Source: an uncultured Lachnospiraceae bacterium
GTDB lineage: Bacteria > Bacillota > Clostridia > Lachnospirales > Lachnospiraceae
DNA: 64,000 nt
Direction of reading: 5' to 3'
Assembly (NCBI GenBank): GCA_910588845.1
Contig: CAJURU010000017.1
Coordinates: 3,515 to 67,514, forward strand
Shown: positions 35,701 through 43,295 of the stretch, piece after piece
Position numbering within the stretch: position 1 is the first letter of the stretch
Layout: the number at the start of each line of letters is the position of its first letter
Notes under the pieces: generated by a model
Told to the model about the DNA's origin: nothing
The model's input: the letters and a program-made list of their open reading frames with translations, nothing else
Database searches by the model: none
Translations under genes and position numbers: made by a program

Positions 35701-38700
35701 TTGAATTTTGTAATCCCAAGAGATGCCGAATTGACAGCGGCTTATAACGAAGATTTATTAAACGGCGTAGTTGAGATTACAGGCGATGTTAAATATCAGA
35801 ACGGCAGCAGCCTAATTGATGCAAAATTGCAGGCAGTTCCATACTATGCATGGAATAACCGCGGTGATGACGCAGAATTTACAGCAGGAGAAGCATCTCC
35901 TAAGAACAGTTCATCCAAGATGCTGATATGGACAACCGCGTCATCAGCAACTTCCGGCGGCGATATTACATCTCCTGACGATGGAAAACCGGAAATACCG
36001 ATAGTGCCAATTCCGCAGCTTCGTAAGTATGCAAAACCTTCTGTAAACCATGTTGGATGGGGAATGGGAGCTGAGAATTTTGCAGACGATGATATGGCAA
36101 GTTTCTGGAACGGTCATAACGACAAGAATCTGGCAACCACAAACCAGTGGATGATGTATGATTTTGAGCAGCAAAAAGTAAAAATTAATGGATCAGCAAT
36201 TCAATTTTATGATGATGGCGGCGGCGTTATGAAGCCGGACGGCTTTACCATTGAATATGAAAATGCCAACGGCGATTGGCAAGAAGTCACAAAATCAGGG
36301 GAATGGAACATCGTTGAAGTAGATGGTTCAGAAGGAAAGTATTATAAGGTGGAGGCTGCATTTACAGAGGTGGAGACTTCTAAGATTAGAGTGACAATGC
36401 AACATACAGTATATAATGGGCAAAAGGTGCCGGTTGCAGTCAGTGATTGGAAATTGTCAGGCGATTTGGCGGCAACAGAAGAGTCAAAGGCTGAATTGAC
36501 AAACAAAATTTCTGAAATTGAGACAGCCATGAACGGTCTCAGGGAAGAAGACTATGTTGCAGAAAGCTGGGCAGCTTTGCAGAAGGCGCTGGGCGACGCC
36601 AAGACAGCGGCAGGAAATGATAATACAGGAATGATCGCGGGAGCGGAGGCTCAGAAAGCGTTAGTAGAAGCGTTTGCCAAACTGGACAAAAAGGCAGATG
36701 CATCGGTAACTAAGTCATTGGAAGCGTTGATTACAAAGTATGAATCCGAGCAGGCAACATACTCATCCGCAAGCTGGACGGAGTTTGCGAAAGTACTGGC
36801 AGAGGCAAAGAAAGTACTGGACGAAGGCGCTGGAACGGCAGCCATCAATGAGGCAAAGACGAAACTGACAAATGCTGCGCAGAGTTTGGATAAAAAGGCG
36901 GAGGCCGGCGCAGTCAATGATCTGAAAGCAGCTGTAGCGGGCTATACGCAAGAGCAGTATACAGCTGTAAGCTGGGCAAAGTTTAAAGACGCCTACACGA
37001 AAGCAAATACTGTGGCAAACAGCACAGACCCGGGACAGAAGGAAGTAGAAGCAGCAGCGAGCGCATTAAAAGCGGCTGAGTCCAAGCTGGATAAAAAAGC
37101 TTCGGCTGCATCCGTATCAGCTTTGAAGAGCCAGGCAGCATCCTTCAGCGAAGGAGATTATACAGCGGAGAGCTGGAAACGTTTTGCTTACACTTTGAAA
37201 GAAGTAGAGGCCATTGCAAACGGAAGCGATCCGGGACAGAAGGTTATAGACGCAGCGAAGATTTCTCTGGAGACAGCGCAGGATAAGCTGGAAAGGAAAG
37301 TGTCAGCGGCATCTGTCACCAAGTTAAACGAGGAGATTGAAAAGGTCAAAGCGTCTTGCAATCAGGCTGAATTTACGAAGGAAAGCTGGGCGGATTTCGT
37401 TTCGTTACTCGATAATACGAAGAAGGCCGCAGAAGGCAGCGCTGCCAGCCAGACAGCGATAGACGCGTTGATTGCCGGAATTAACGACACAAAGGCAGCG
37501 TTAGAGAAAAAGGCATCAGATGCGGCTGTGCAGGAATTTAAGAGTACCTTAAATACTTATAAGCAGCAGTATAAAGAAGAAGATTTTACAGAAGCGAGCT
37601 GGGCAGAGTTAGGAAAAGTATTAAAGAGAGCGGAAGAGGTTGCAAATGACCCAGGCGAGAATACCATTAAAAAAATACCGGCAATGTTAGAAGAGGCTGC
37701 AAAAAAGGTTGTGACAATGGCTTCTTATAACAAAGCGGCGGATGCGGTTGCCGAAGCCAACAGCTTGAAACAGGATCACTACACGGCCGAAAGCTGGGCG
37801 GTATTTACTGAGGAAGTGGCGGCAGCCAAGAAAGTCATGAATAACAAGAATACCACACAGGCACAGATGGATGCATTGCCGGCTGCCTTGGTAAAAGCAA
37901 AGGGCAAGCTGGTGGAAGTACCGGCGAACGAGCAGGCAGTAAAAGATTTGAACGCTTCCATCACGGAGGCTCAGGGCAAGTATAATCAGACAAAATATAC
38001 GGCTGATAGCTGGAAGAAATATGCGGATGCCCTGGAAGCTGCGAAGAAAGTTACAGAGAATAAGGATGCGACGCAGAAGCAGGTAGACGATGCAATGGAA
38101 GCATTAGAAGCAGCCATCAAAGGATTGAAAGAACAGACAACATCTCAGACTGTTGTTGATAAGAAAGCGCTCAACGCATCTATCGCCACTGCTAAGGCGA
38201 AGAAGCAGATTGACTATACGTCTGTAAGCTGGAAGAAATTCAAGACTGCCCTCACAGCGGCGCAAAGTGTTGCAAAGAATGCAAAAGCAACGCAAAGCCA
38301 GGTGAATACAGCCAAGAAGAATCTTGATACAGCAATGAAAGGCCTTGTGAAATTGAAAGCATCTTCTACCAAGAAATTGACTTTGGGCGTGGGTGAGACC
38401 TACTCCGTTAAGACTAAGAACTGCACATATTTAAGCTCCAACACGAAGATTGCTACAGTAAGTTCTAAAGGACTTGTGAAAGCTAAGAAGACGGGAAGCG
38501 CGGTTGTCAAGGCAATTCCCAAGACTGGAAATAAGGCCAAAGTATTTAAGATTACCGTCAAGAAAGCGCCTAAGAAGATTACCAAGGTAACTTTCAATAA
38601 AAAAGCAGTCAAGAAGAATAAAGTAACCTTGAAGAAAGGCAGGAAAGGAACCTTTAAGGTAACGCTTCCCAAGGGAACCGCCAGCCAGATTAAGTATACT

Positions 38701-38829
38701 TCTTCTAAGAAGAAAATTGCTACCATAAGCTCTAAGGGTGTAGTAAAAGCGAAGAAGAAAGGTAAGACAGTCATCACAATTAAAACTTATAACAAGAAGA
38801 CAAAGAAGATCACGCTTACCGTAAAATAG
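32761..38829 (+). CDS. Secreted GH127 beta-L-arabinofuranosidase with nine FIVAR repeats
   Basis: A 2022-residue secreted enzyme, the largest in the window. The ATG at 32761 is chosen because AAGGAGG lies 7 bp upstream; the ATG at 32755 is only 1 bp from it. Modules in order: signal peptide, F5/8-type domain (about 43-190, MWWSDGGG), Ig-like domains (190-390) and a GH127 catalytic region (about 395-1060). The metal/nucleophile site is YAEIC (Glu743, Cys745) and ACCPPN (Cys811-Cys812), the form known from characterised GH127 beta-L-arabinofuranosidases. A second F5/8-type domain (about 1087-1237, FYDDGGG), nine FIVAR-like repeats of about 70 residues (1237-1867, each with a TAESW-like core) and two Lys-rich Big_2 domains follow. 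It should release L-arabinose from beta-arabinofuranosyl disaccharides or side chains. It has its own promoter box and terminator. Confidence 0.92.
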   Translation: MKRRVLAMVLSLAMVFTMLPATTLQAEENVAVESVEKADAEWGENLARSATASAAHNNTQPAAINDGVLANGNPATSWNCWNAPESSYPMPVTLTWNAPQKVASMRVMWWSDGGGVTWPSNAKVQYLDGSEWKDIANAGTEHGGFNGDGGVWNIVNFKNPVTTTAVRMLVGRNVQGTTGVGISEWEVYGNIIKEKLAQAQITGASKVVVGEKEKYVAGTVPSMLASSASYEWSVAPADVAVIEGTATGSTISVKGLKEGKATLKLKATHEGVSQETQIALRVRLEKIQSIDTYRTATAAGVAPILPDSVVANGLEFDEPTPSLKSATKPDFDFAEEFNSRLVPVTWEPVDKAKYAKGQEGKAFTVRGTATYDNKDYVATALVTVKEPAAAAESNSSVTFENVQLNDVFWAPKQEVNAKNSLKKAITEIEKASGGEPNYDNAIKKLNGETDYDAFNGYVFQDSDIYKSIEAISYTLSATQNDTDPEMAETRKFLEDKLNSWIEKIEKVQYADGYIDTFFTLRSQSSSGGGSPGTHRWLNLSNHEMYNAGHFLEGVVAYTRYREGIGKPDYRLYVAGKRFADHIVETFGPAGKRHEVPGHEEIELALVKFGKLAEEYEGKGAGQDYYDTVKILVDRRGEDRELRESGYKAGTYSQDATPFKEETNAVGHAVRANYFYTGVTDIATLLPEGNADRDAYLNSLDTICDSVTEKKTYITGAIGTTTPGSDSEGYGKEYDLPPGQSYAEICAAIAAANWNQRMNLLHEDAKYADMVERNLYNSILVGTNLDGNRFYYSTLLEVNNGQRRSEWFGCACCPPNLMRTIAAASGYMYTVHKNDLFVNMYIGSNGKVNVGGTQVTLKQETAYPWEGTVKMTVSPAAEKAFTMKIRIPGWVNEQKNKTVTIKVNNAPVSAVAEKGYVAINRTWKAGDVVDIDMPMEVRKTESHPLVEATQGEVALQRGPVVYCMEKAGNAQLNANISDFNPLNFVIPRDAELTAAYNEDLLNGVVEITGDVKYQNGSSLIDAKLQAVPYYAWNNRGDDAEFTAGEASPKNSSSKMLIWTTASSATSGGDITSPDDGKPEIPIVPIPQLRKYAKPSVNHVGWGMGAENFADDDMASFWNGHNDKNLATTNQWMMYDFEQQKVKINGSAIQFYDDGGGVMKPDGFTIEYENANGDWQEVTKSGEWNIVEVDGSEGKYYKVEAAFTEVETSKIRVTMQHTVYNGQKVPVAVSDWKLSGDLAATEESKAELTNKISEIETAMNGLREEDYVAESWAALQKALGDAKTAAGNDNTGMIAGAEAQKALVEAFAKLDKKADASVTKSLEALITKYESEQATYSSASWTEFAKVLAEAKKVLDEGAGTAAINEAKTKLTNAAQSLDKKAEAGAVNDLKAAVAGYTQEQYTAVSWAKFKDAYTKANTVANSTDPGQKEVEAAASALKAAESKLDKKASAASVSALKSQAASFSEGDYTAESWKRFAYTLKEVEAIANGSDPGQKVIDAAKISLETAQDKLERKVSAASVTKLNEEIEKVKASCNQAEFTKESWADFVSLLDNTKKAAEGSAASQTAIDALIAGINDTKAALEKKASDAAVQEFKSTLNTYKQQYKEEDFTEASWAELGKVLKRAEEVANDPGENTIKKIPAMLEEAAKKVVTMASYNKAADAVAEANSLKQDHYTAESWAVFTEEVAAAKKVMNNKNTTQAQMDALPAALVKAKGKLVEVPANEQAVKDLNASITEAQGKYNQTKYTADSWKKYADALEAAKKVTENKDATQKQVDDAMEALEAAIKGLKEQTTSQTVVDKKALNASIATAKAKKQIDYTSVSWKKFKTALTAAQSVAKNAKATQSQVNTAKKNLDTAMKGLVKLKASSTKKLTLGVGETYSVKTKNCTYLSSNTKIATVSSKGLVKAKKTGSAVVKAIPKTGNKAKVFKITVKKAPKKITKVTFNKKAVKKNKVTLKKGRKGTFKVTLPKGTASQIKYTSSKKKIATISSKGVVKAKKKGKTVITIKTYNKKTKKITLTVK

Positions 38830-38856
38830 TATAAGAAATAGTGATTTAAGTTATAG

Positions 38857-38898
38857 AACTGCCGCAGGGCCGGAGTATATTGCCTGCGGCAGTTTTTT
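38857..38898 (+). terminator. Intrinsic terminator of the GH127 gene
   Basis: AACTGCCGCAGG (38857-38868) and CCTGCGGCAGTT (38883-38894) form a perfect 12-bp stem followed by a T-run to 38898. Confidence 0.92.
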
Positions 38899-38971
38899 CA
38901 TGGAAATTCGTTAGTTTTTGGCAGGAACGGTTATACTAATGAAAAATGTCGGTTGGGAAGGGGTATGGAAC

Positions 38972-40147
38972 ATGAAGGAAAAGCTGGTAATTCATCAAGG
39001 ATGGATACACGATGCTGTCCGGCGCGAGCCTTATGTGGCAGATATTCTGGTGGAAGATGGGAAAATTACGGAGATTGACCCAGTGTTGAAAAGCAGGGGA
39101 ATCAAAAGAGCAAAAACCATAGATGCCGCAGGTTTACAAGTTTATCCTGGTTTTGTGGAGGCGCATTGCCATCTGGGCCTGGATGGATACGGTATAGGGG
39201 CTGAGGGGGCAGATTACAATGAGGTGACTGATTCGCTGACGCCGCAGCTTTGTGCAGTGGATGGGATTAATCCGCAGGATGCAAGTCTTCATCTCGCCAT
39301 GGAAGGCGGCGTTACCTGTGTGGCGGCGGGGCCGGGAAGCTCTAATGTGCTGGGCGGGACTTTTGCCGCGTTTAAGACTGCCGGAAAACGCATTGATGAG
39401 ATGATTGTCAAAGAAAAGATTGCCATGAAATGTGCTTTTGGCGAAAATCCCAAAGCATGTTACAAGGATAAGGACAATTATTCCCGCATGAGCACCGCTT
39501 CCAAGCTGAGGGTAATGCTGGAAAGAACGCAGGATTACCTGGCAAGGAAAGAGGCGGCCGGGGACGATATTTTTAAATGCCCTCCTTATGATCCCAAGCT
39601 GGAAGCGTTAATTCCGGTTATTGAAGGGCTCCTGCCCCTAAAGGCCCATGTCCACCAGGCAAACGATATATTTACGGCAATCCGCATTGCCAAGGAGTTT
39701 CATCTGCGGCTGGCGCTCGATCACTGCACGGACGGTTCACTGATTGCGCAGGATTTGGCGAAAGAGGGTTATCCGGTAGCGGTAGGACCAACGCTGGGCC
39801 ATGCCACAAAGTTTGAGTTGAAAAATAAGAGCTTTCAGACGCCCGGAGACCTTGCACGTGCTGGGTGCCAGGTGTCAATCATAACCGATTCCCCAGTGAT
39901 TCCTCAGCAGTATCTTCCATTATGCGCCGGATTGGCAGTCAAATCGGGTATGGATGAATTTGATGCTTTACAGGCAATCACACTCAATGCCGCCAGGCAT
40001 ATCGGTGTGGAGGAGCGCGTGGGTTCCTTAGAAGTTGGCAAGGATGGAGATTTTGTGATCGCGGCGGGCAATCCCATGGTCTCAGATACTAAGATTCAGT
40101 ATGTTATCATTGATGGGAAAATAACATATGCTTTGGAAACGCCATAA
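38972..40147 (+). CDS. Amidohydrolase family protein
   Basis: A 391-residue cytoplasmic metal-dependent hydrolase of the imidazolonepropionase/dihydroorotase-like superfamily. The metal site is visible: the HxH motif in VEAHCHLGLD, further His residues in KAHVHQAND and LALDHCTDG, and the late Asp in SIITDSPV. The C-terminus carries the usual beta strand set (VGSLEVGKDGDFVI). The frame is open from 38918, but the ATG at 38972 has GAAGGGG 8 bp upstream. It probably hydrolyses a cyclic amide or similar C-N bond; the substrate cannot be told. It is a single gene between two terminators, with no catabolic partner. Confidence 0.85.
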   Translation: MKEKLVIHQGWIHDAVRREPYVADILVEDGKITEIDPVLKSRGIKRAKTIDAAGLQVYPGFVEAHCHLGLDGYGIGAEGADYNEVTDSLTPQLCAVDGINPQDASLHLAMEGGVTCVAAGPGSSNVLGGTFAAFKTAGKRIDEMIVKEKIAMKCAFGENPKACYKDKDNYSRMSTASKLRVMLERTQDYLARKEAAGDDIFKCPPYDPKLEALIPVIEGLLPLKAHVHQANDIFTAIRIAKEFHLRLALDHCTDGSLIAQDLAKEGYPVAVGPTLGHATKFELKNKSFQTPGDLARAGCQVSIITDSPVIPQQYLPLCAGLAVKSGMDEFDALQAITLNAARHIGVEERVGSLEVGKDGDFVIAAGNPMVSDTKIQYVIIDGKITYALETP

Positions 40148-40154
40148 CGGAAGG

Positions 40155-40182
40155 AAAGCGCTGCCTTTCGGCAACGCTTTTG
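40155..40182 (+). terminator. Intrinsic terminator of the amidohydrolase gene
   Basis: AAAGCGCTGCC and GGCAACGCTTTT pair around TTTC with a single mismatch; the T residues at the end of the stem serve as the U-tract. Confidence 0.7.
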
Positions 40183-40570
40183 GGGGAGTAAATTTATGAA
40201 ATGTTTCATGGGGTGCCACATCTTGGGCGGTGGCACCAACTAAATATATGTAATATAACTTTATGTGTTATAAAGTTATTTGTCTTTAGTCGAAGCTGAT
40301 AACGGTGCGCGCTTATGTTTGTGCCATCAACTTCATTTGATAAACCAAGTATAAAAGATAATTGTGTGCAAAGTGTGGACATTTTCTAAAAGAAAGATAA
40401 AAATTTCCAAAGAAATTATGAAAAAGATTAAGGATTTACGATGCTGTTTTTGTCTTGTATTCTGGAATAGATGGTACAAAAACTGATATAATTTGAAAAG
40501 TTTTTATATCATAATACAAAAACTATTTATAATTTAGATTTTTTGCATATAATCTTAGCGAGGTGATATC
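40183..40570. other. Gene-free AT-rich region with two palindromes and a direct repeat
   Basis: No gene is seen. It holds GGTGCCAC/GTGGCACC (40212-40237) and a 10-bp inverted repeat ATAACTTTAT/ATAAAGTTAT (40255-40279). A direct repeat TACAAAAACT occurs twice (near 40472 and 40515), each followed by an AATTT-containing stretch. A TATAAT at 40548-40553 is the likely -10 of the downstream ATPase gene. Confidence 0.5.
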
Positions 40571-41785
40571 ATGGAAGTTGTCAGGAAGGAATATTTTCAA
40601 AGATTATTAGGCTGGAAAGACAAAAAGATGATAAAGGTTATCACAGGTATCAGAAGATGTGGCAAATCTACCTTGTTGAAAATGTTCAGAGAATATTTAC
40701 TGGAGCAAGGCGTTGGCGAAAATCAGATTATCAGTATTAATTTTGAGGATTATGAATATCAGGAACTTTGGCAGCCCAAGGCTTTGTTCCAATATATCAA
40801 AGAGCGTATAAAGCCGGGGAAAATGACCTACCTTTTTCTCGACGAGATCCAGAATGTCAAGGAATTTCAGCGGGTGGTAGATAGCTTTTTTCTGAGAGAT
40901 AACGTAGATATTTATATTACAGGCTCCAATTCCTATATGTTATCCGGCGAGTTGGCGACATTGCTTACCGGGAGATATATTCAGATAGAGATGCTGCCTT
41001 TTTCTTTTGCGGAATATGTGCAGATGCATGGGATGGAGGACCGCATAGAGGAAGCTTACCGGAATTATATAGGAAGCAGTTCTTTTCCCTTCGTGGCCAA
41101 CATAGCGTCTGAACCAGAGCAGGTACAAGAGTATTTGCGGAGCATTTATGAGGCAATTATTCTCAAAGACGTCGTTGGGCGTAAGAAAATTACGGATGTA
41201 ATGATGTTAGAGAGTGTGATAAGGTTTTTGGCAGATAATATTGGCAATCCGCTGTCGGCAAAAAAAATCAGCGATGCCATGGCTTCCAATGGGCGGCGTA
41301 TTAACGTGAGGACAGTCGAAGCCTATCTGTCGGCATTTATGGATTCTTATACTATTTATCAGGCGAAACGTTATGAGGTAAAAGGAAAACAGTATTTGAA
41401 AACCTTAGAAAAGTACTATATGGTGGATATCGGATTGAGAAGGGCGATGCTTGGTAATTCAGGACAGGCTGATACCGGGCATATTCTGGAGAACATCGTC
41501 TATTTGGAACTTGTGCGCCGTGGGTATCGTGTATATGTGGGCAAGGTGGATAATCTGGAAGTAGACTTTGTCGCGATGAATCAGGAGGGGCTCAGATATA
41601 TCCAGGTTGCGGCAACGGTGCGGGATCAGGCAATTTTGGAGCGGGAGTTAAAGCCTTTACAGAAAATTGCAGATAATTACCCCAAATGTATTCTGACGCT
41701 TGATATGGACCCGCCTGCGGATTATGAAGGAATTCGGCGTCTGAATGGTTTGGATTATCTATTGGGAAAGGGTGCGGGTTTTTAG
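40571..41785 (+). CDS. AAA-type ATPase with C-terminal DUF4143 domain
   Basis: A 404-residue protein of the ATP-binding AAA_14/DUF4143 family common in gut anaerobes. Walker A GIRRCGKSTLL (about residues 25-35) and Walker B YLFLDEIQN are visible, with the sensor-like ITGSNSYMLSGELATLLTGR after them. The C-terminal DUF4143 half carries an endonuclease-like end (LENIVYLELVRRGYRVYVGKVDNLEVDFVA). GAGGTGAT precedes the ATG. Members have been proposed to be selfish or defence-related, but the function is unproven. It is a single gene in a repeat-rich stretch. Confidence 0.87.
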   Translation: MEVVRKEYFQRLLGWKDKKMIKVITGIRRCGKSTLLKMFREYLLEQGVGENQIISINFEDYEYQELWQPKALFQYIKERIKPGKMTYLFLDEIQNVKEFQRVVDSFFLRDNVDIYITGSNSYMLSGELATLLTGRYIQIEMLPFSFAEYVQMHGMEDRIEEAYRNYIGSSSFPFVANIASEPEQVQEYLRSIYEAIILKDVVGRKKITDVMMLESVIRFLADNIGNPLSAKKISDAMASNGRRINVRTVEAYLSAFMDSYTIYQAKRYEVKGKQYLKTLEKYYMVDIGLRRAMLGNSGQADTGHILENIVYLELVRRGYRVYVGKVDNLEVDFVAMNQEGLRYIQVAATVRDQAILERELKPLQKIADNYPKCILTLDMDPPADYEGIRRLNGLDYLLGKGAGF

Positions 41786-42009
41786 CTTGAATTCCAGTGA
41801 AAACTATGATACGATGTATCAAATAGGTGAGCAGGAAGAATTCTTGATGGCTAATAGATGAACCGGAAGAATTTCTGACGGCAAACCGCTAATCAACAAA
41901 GATGGCATACCAGACCGCAAGGGAAACCTGAAGGGAACGGCGCAGCATATGAATAACGATAAGTATACCTATAACATGTCCGCTTTGTTTTAGGTGTATA
42001 CTTAAGTTG
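41786..42009 (+). pseudogene. Decayed coding remnant with a tandem 31-bp repeat
   Basis: Two degenerate copies of a GGAAGAATT-starting unit lie at 41834-41857 and 41865-41895. Read in their own frames they encode similar ends, EEFLMANR and EEFLTANR, each followed by a stop. A 42-codon open stretch from 41865 to 41993 has no start codon near its beginning. It is probably the fossil of a lost gene end; the parent is not recognised. Confidence 0.4.
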
Positions 42010-42039
42010 TCCCTGTACCTTTTGGTATGGGGATTTTTT
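42010..42039 (+). promoter_or_regulatory. hydE: Terminator-like hairpin directly before the hydE ribosome-binding site
   Basis: TCCCTGTACC (42010-42019) and GGTATGGGGA (42024-42033) form a 10-bp stem with two G-T pairs, followed by six T residues, then AGGAGG at 42040-42045. If the TATACT at 41997-42002 is the -10, the transcript starts about where the hairpin begins. Confidence 0.6.
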
Positions 42040-42049
42040 AGGAGGATTT

Positions 42050-43126
42050 ATGGGTCAGTCAGAACAATTGATTGATAAATTAGAAGAAACATCCCGGCTT
42101 ACGGAGGAAGAGTGGATTTCCTTGATTGAAAACCGCAGCCAGGATACGGCGGAGTATCTATTTGAGAGAGCGCGCAAATGGCAGCAAACGTATTATGGCA
42201 AGCGGATTTATACGAGAGGGCTTATAGAATTCACCAACTATTGCCGGAATGATTGCTATTACTGCGGCATCCGCAGAAGCAACCGGAATGCGCAGCGTTA
42301 CCGTTTGACAGAAGAACAAATTTTAGAATGCTGTCAGAACGGCTATGAGTTGGGATTTCGTACATTTGTACTGCAAGGCGGCGAGGATGCGTGGTTTACG
42401 CAGGAGAAGTTAGAAGAAATTGTCCATGCAATCAGGGTAAATTATGAAGACTGTGCAATTACGCTTTCCCTGGGGGAACGTTCCAGGGAGAGTTACCGCC
42501 GTTTGTTTGAGGCTGGAGCGGACCGTTATCTGCTGCGGCATGAGACGGCAGATGAAGCGCATTACGCAAGTTTGCATCCGCCGGAACTATCTGCGGCTCA
42601 CAGGAAACAGTGCCTTTGGGATTTGAAGGAAATTGGTTACCAGACGGGCACCGGATTTATGGTGGGAAGTCCCGGGCAGACAGCAGCGCATTTAGCGAGA
42701 GACATGATGTTCATCCGCGAACTGGAACCTCATATGGTGGGCATTGGGCCTTTTGTTCCGCACCATGATACTCCCTTTGCTAAGGAAATGGGGGGAAGCG
42801 TGGAATTGACGCTATTTATGATTGGGCTATTGCGTCTTATGCTGCCCAAATTGCTTTTGCCTGCCACGACTGCGCTGGGCACGATTGATCCGCAAGGCAG
42901 GGAAAAAGGCATCTTAGCGGGGGCCAATGTCGTCATGCCCAACCTGTCCCCGACGTCTGTGCGCAAAAAGTATGAGCTCTATGATAATAAAATCTGTACC
43001 GGGGATGAGGCCGCCGAGTGCCGAGCCTGCCTGAGCCGCAGGATGGAGAACATCGGCTATAAGCTGGTGATTGATAGAGGGGATATTTGGCATGAGGAGG
43101 GACCCACGCAGTGGGAGGAGCCCTGA
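42050..43126 (+). CDS. hydE: [FeFe]-hydrogenase maturase HydE (radical SAM)
   Basis: A 358-residue radical SAM enzyme required with HydF and HydG to build the diiron subcluster of the [FeFe]-hydrogenase H-cluster; HydE is thought to process the iron synthon delivered by HydG. The cluster motif CRNDCYYC (CxxxCxxC, about residues 64-71) follows the typical GLIEFTNY. GFRTFVLQGGED, the late LPATTALGTI and NVVMPNLSPTSVRKKYELYDNK are family hallmarks. Length is normal for HydE. AGGAGG is 4 bp before the ATG. hydG follows after 169 bp; no hydF or hydrogenase structural gene is in the window. Its last 33 bases are duplicated just after the stop codon. Confidence 0.95.
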   Translation: MGQSEQLIDKLEETSRLTEEEWISLIENRSQDTAEYLFERARKWQQTYYGKRIYTRGLIEFTNYCRNDCYYCGIRRSNRNAQRYRLTEEQILECCQNGYELGFRTFVLQGGEDAWFTQEKLEEIVHAIRVNYEDCAITLSLGERSRESYRRLFEAGADRYLLRHETADEAHYASLHPPELSAAHRKQCLWDLKEIGYQTGTGFMVGSPGQTAAHLARDMMFIRELEPHMVGIGPFVPHHDTPFAKEMGGSVELTLFMIGLLRLMLPKLLLPATTALGTIDPQGREKGILAGANVVMPNLSPTSVRKKYELYDNKICTGDEAAECRACLSRRMENIGYKLVIDRGDIWHEEGPTQWEEP

Positions 43127-43187
43127 TGCCTCTTATCGGAGCCAAAGATATAAATTGGCATAAGGAGGGACCCGCGTAGTGGGAGGA
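43087..43187 (+). repeat. Duplicated 3' end of hydE
   Basis: The 33 bp at 43087-43119, inside the hydE end, recur at 43155-43187 with 30 of 33 matching. The second copy reads HKEGPA then stop, so it is a fossil of the tail. Confidence 0.8.
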
Positions 43188-43230
43188 TGCCTTAGGTCTC
43201 CTGGAACAGCCGTTGACTTAAAGCGAAGCA

Positions 43231-43257
43231 TTGGAGAGACCTGATGTCTTGTATAAT
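43231..43257 (+). promoter_or_regulatory. hydG: Possible hydG promoter
   Basis: A perfect TATAAT (43252-43257) has TTGGAG (43231-43236) upstream at a short 15-bp spacing. It suggests hydG can be expressed apart from hydE. Confidence 0.4.
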
Positions 43258-43295
43258 GTAATCAAAGATTTTAAATGTAGTAGGAGGATAAAAAA

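Noticed and set aside
43155..43187. Second copy of the hydE tail considered as a small gene
   Set aside because: It has no start codon with ribosome-binding site and stops after six codons; it is a decayed duplication.
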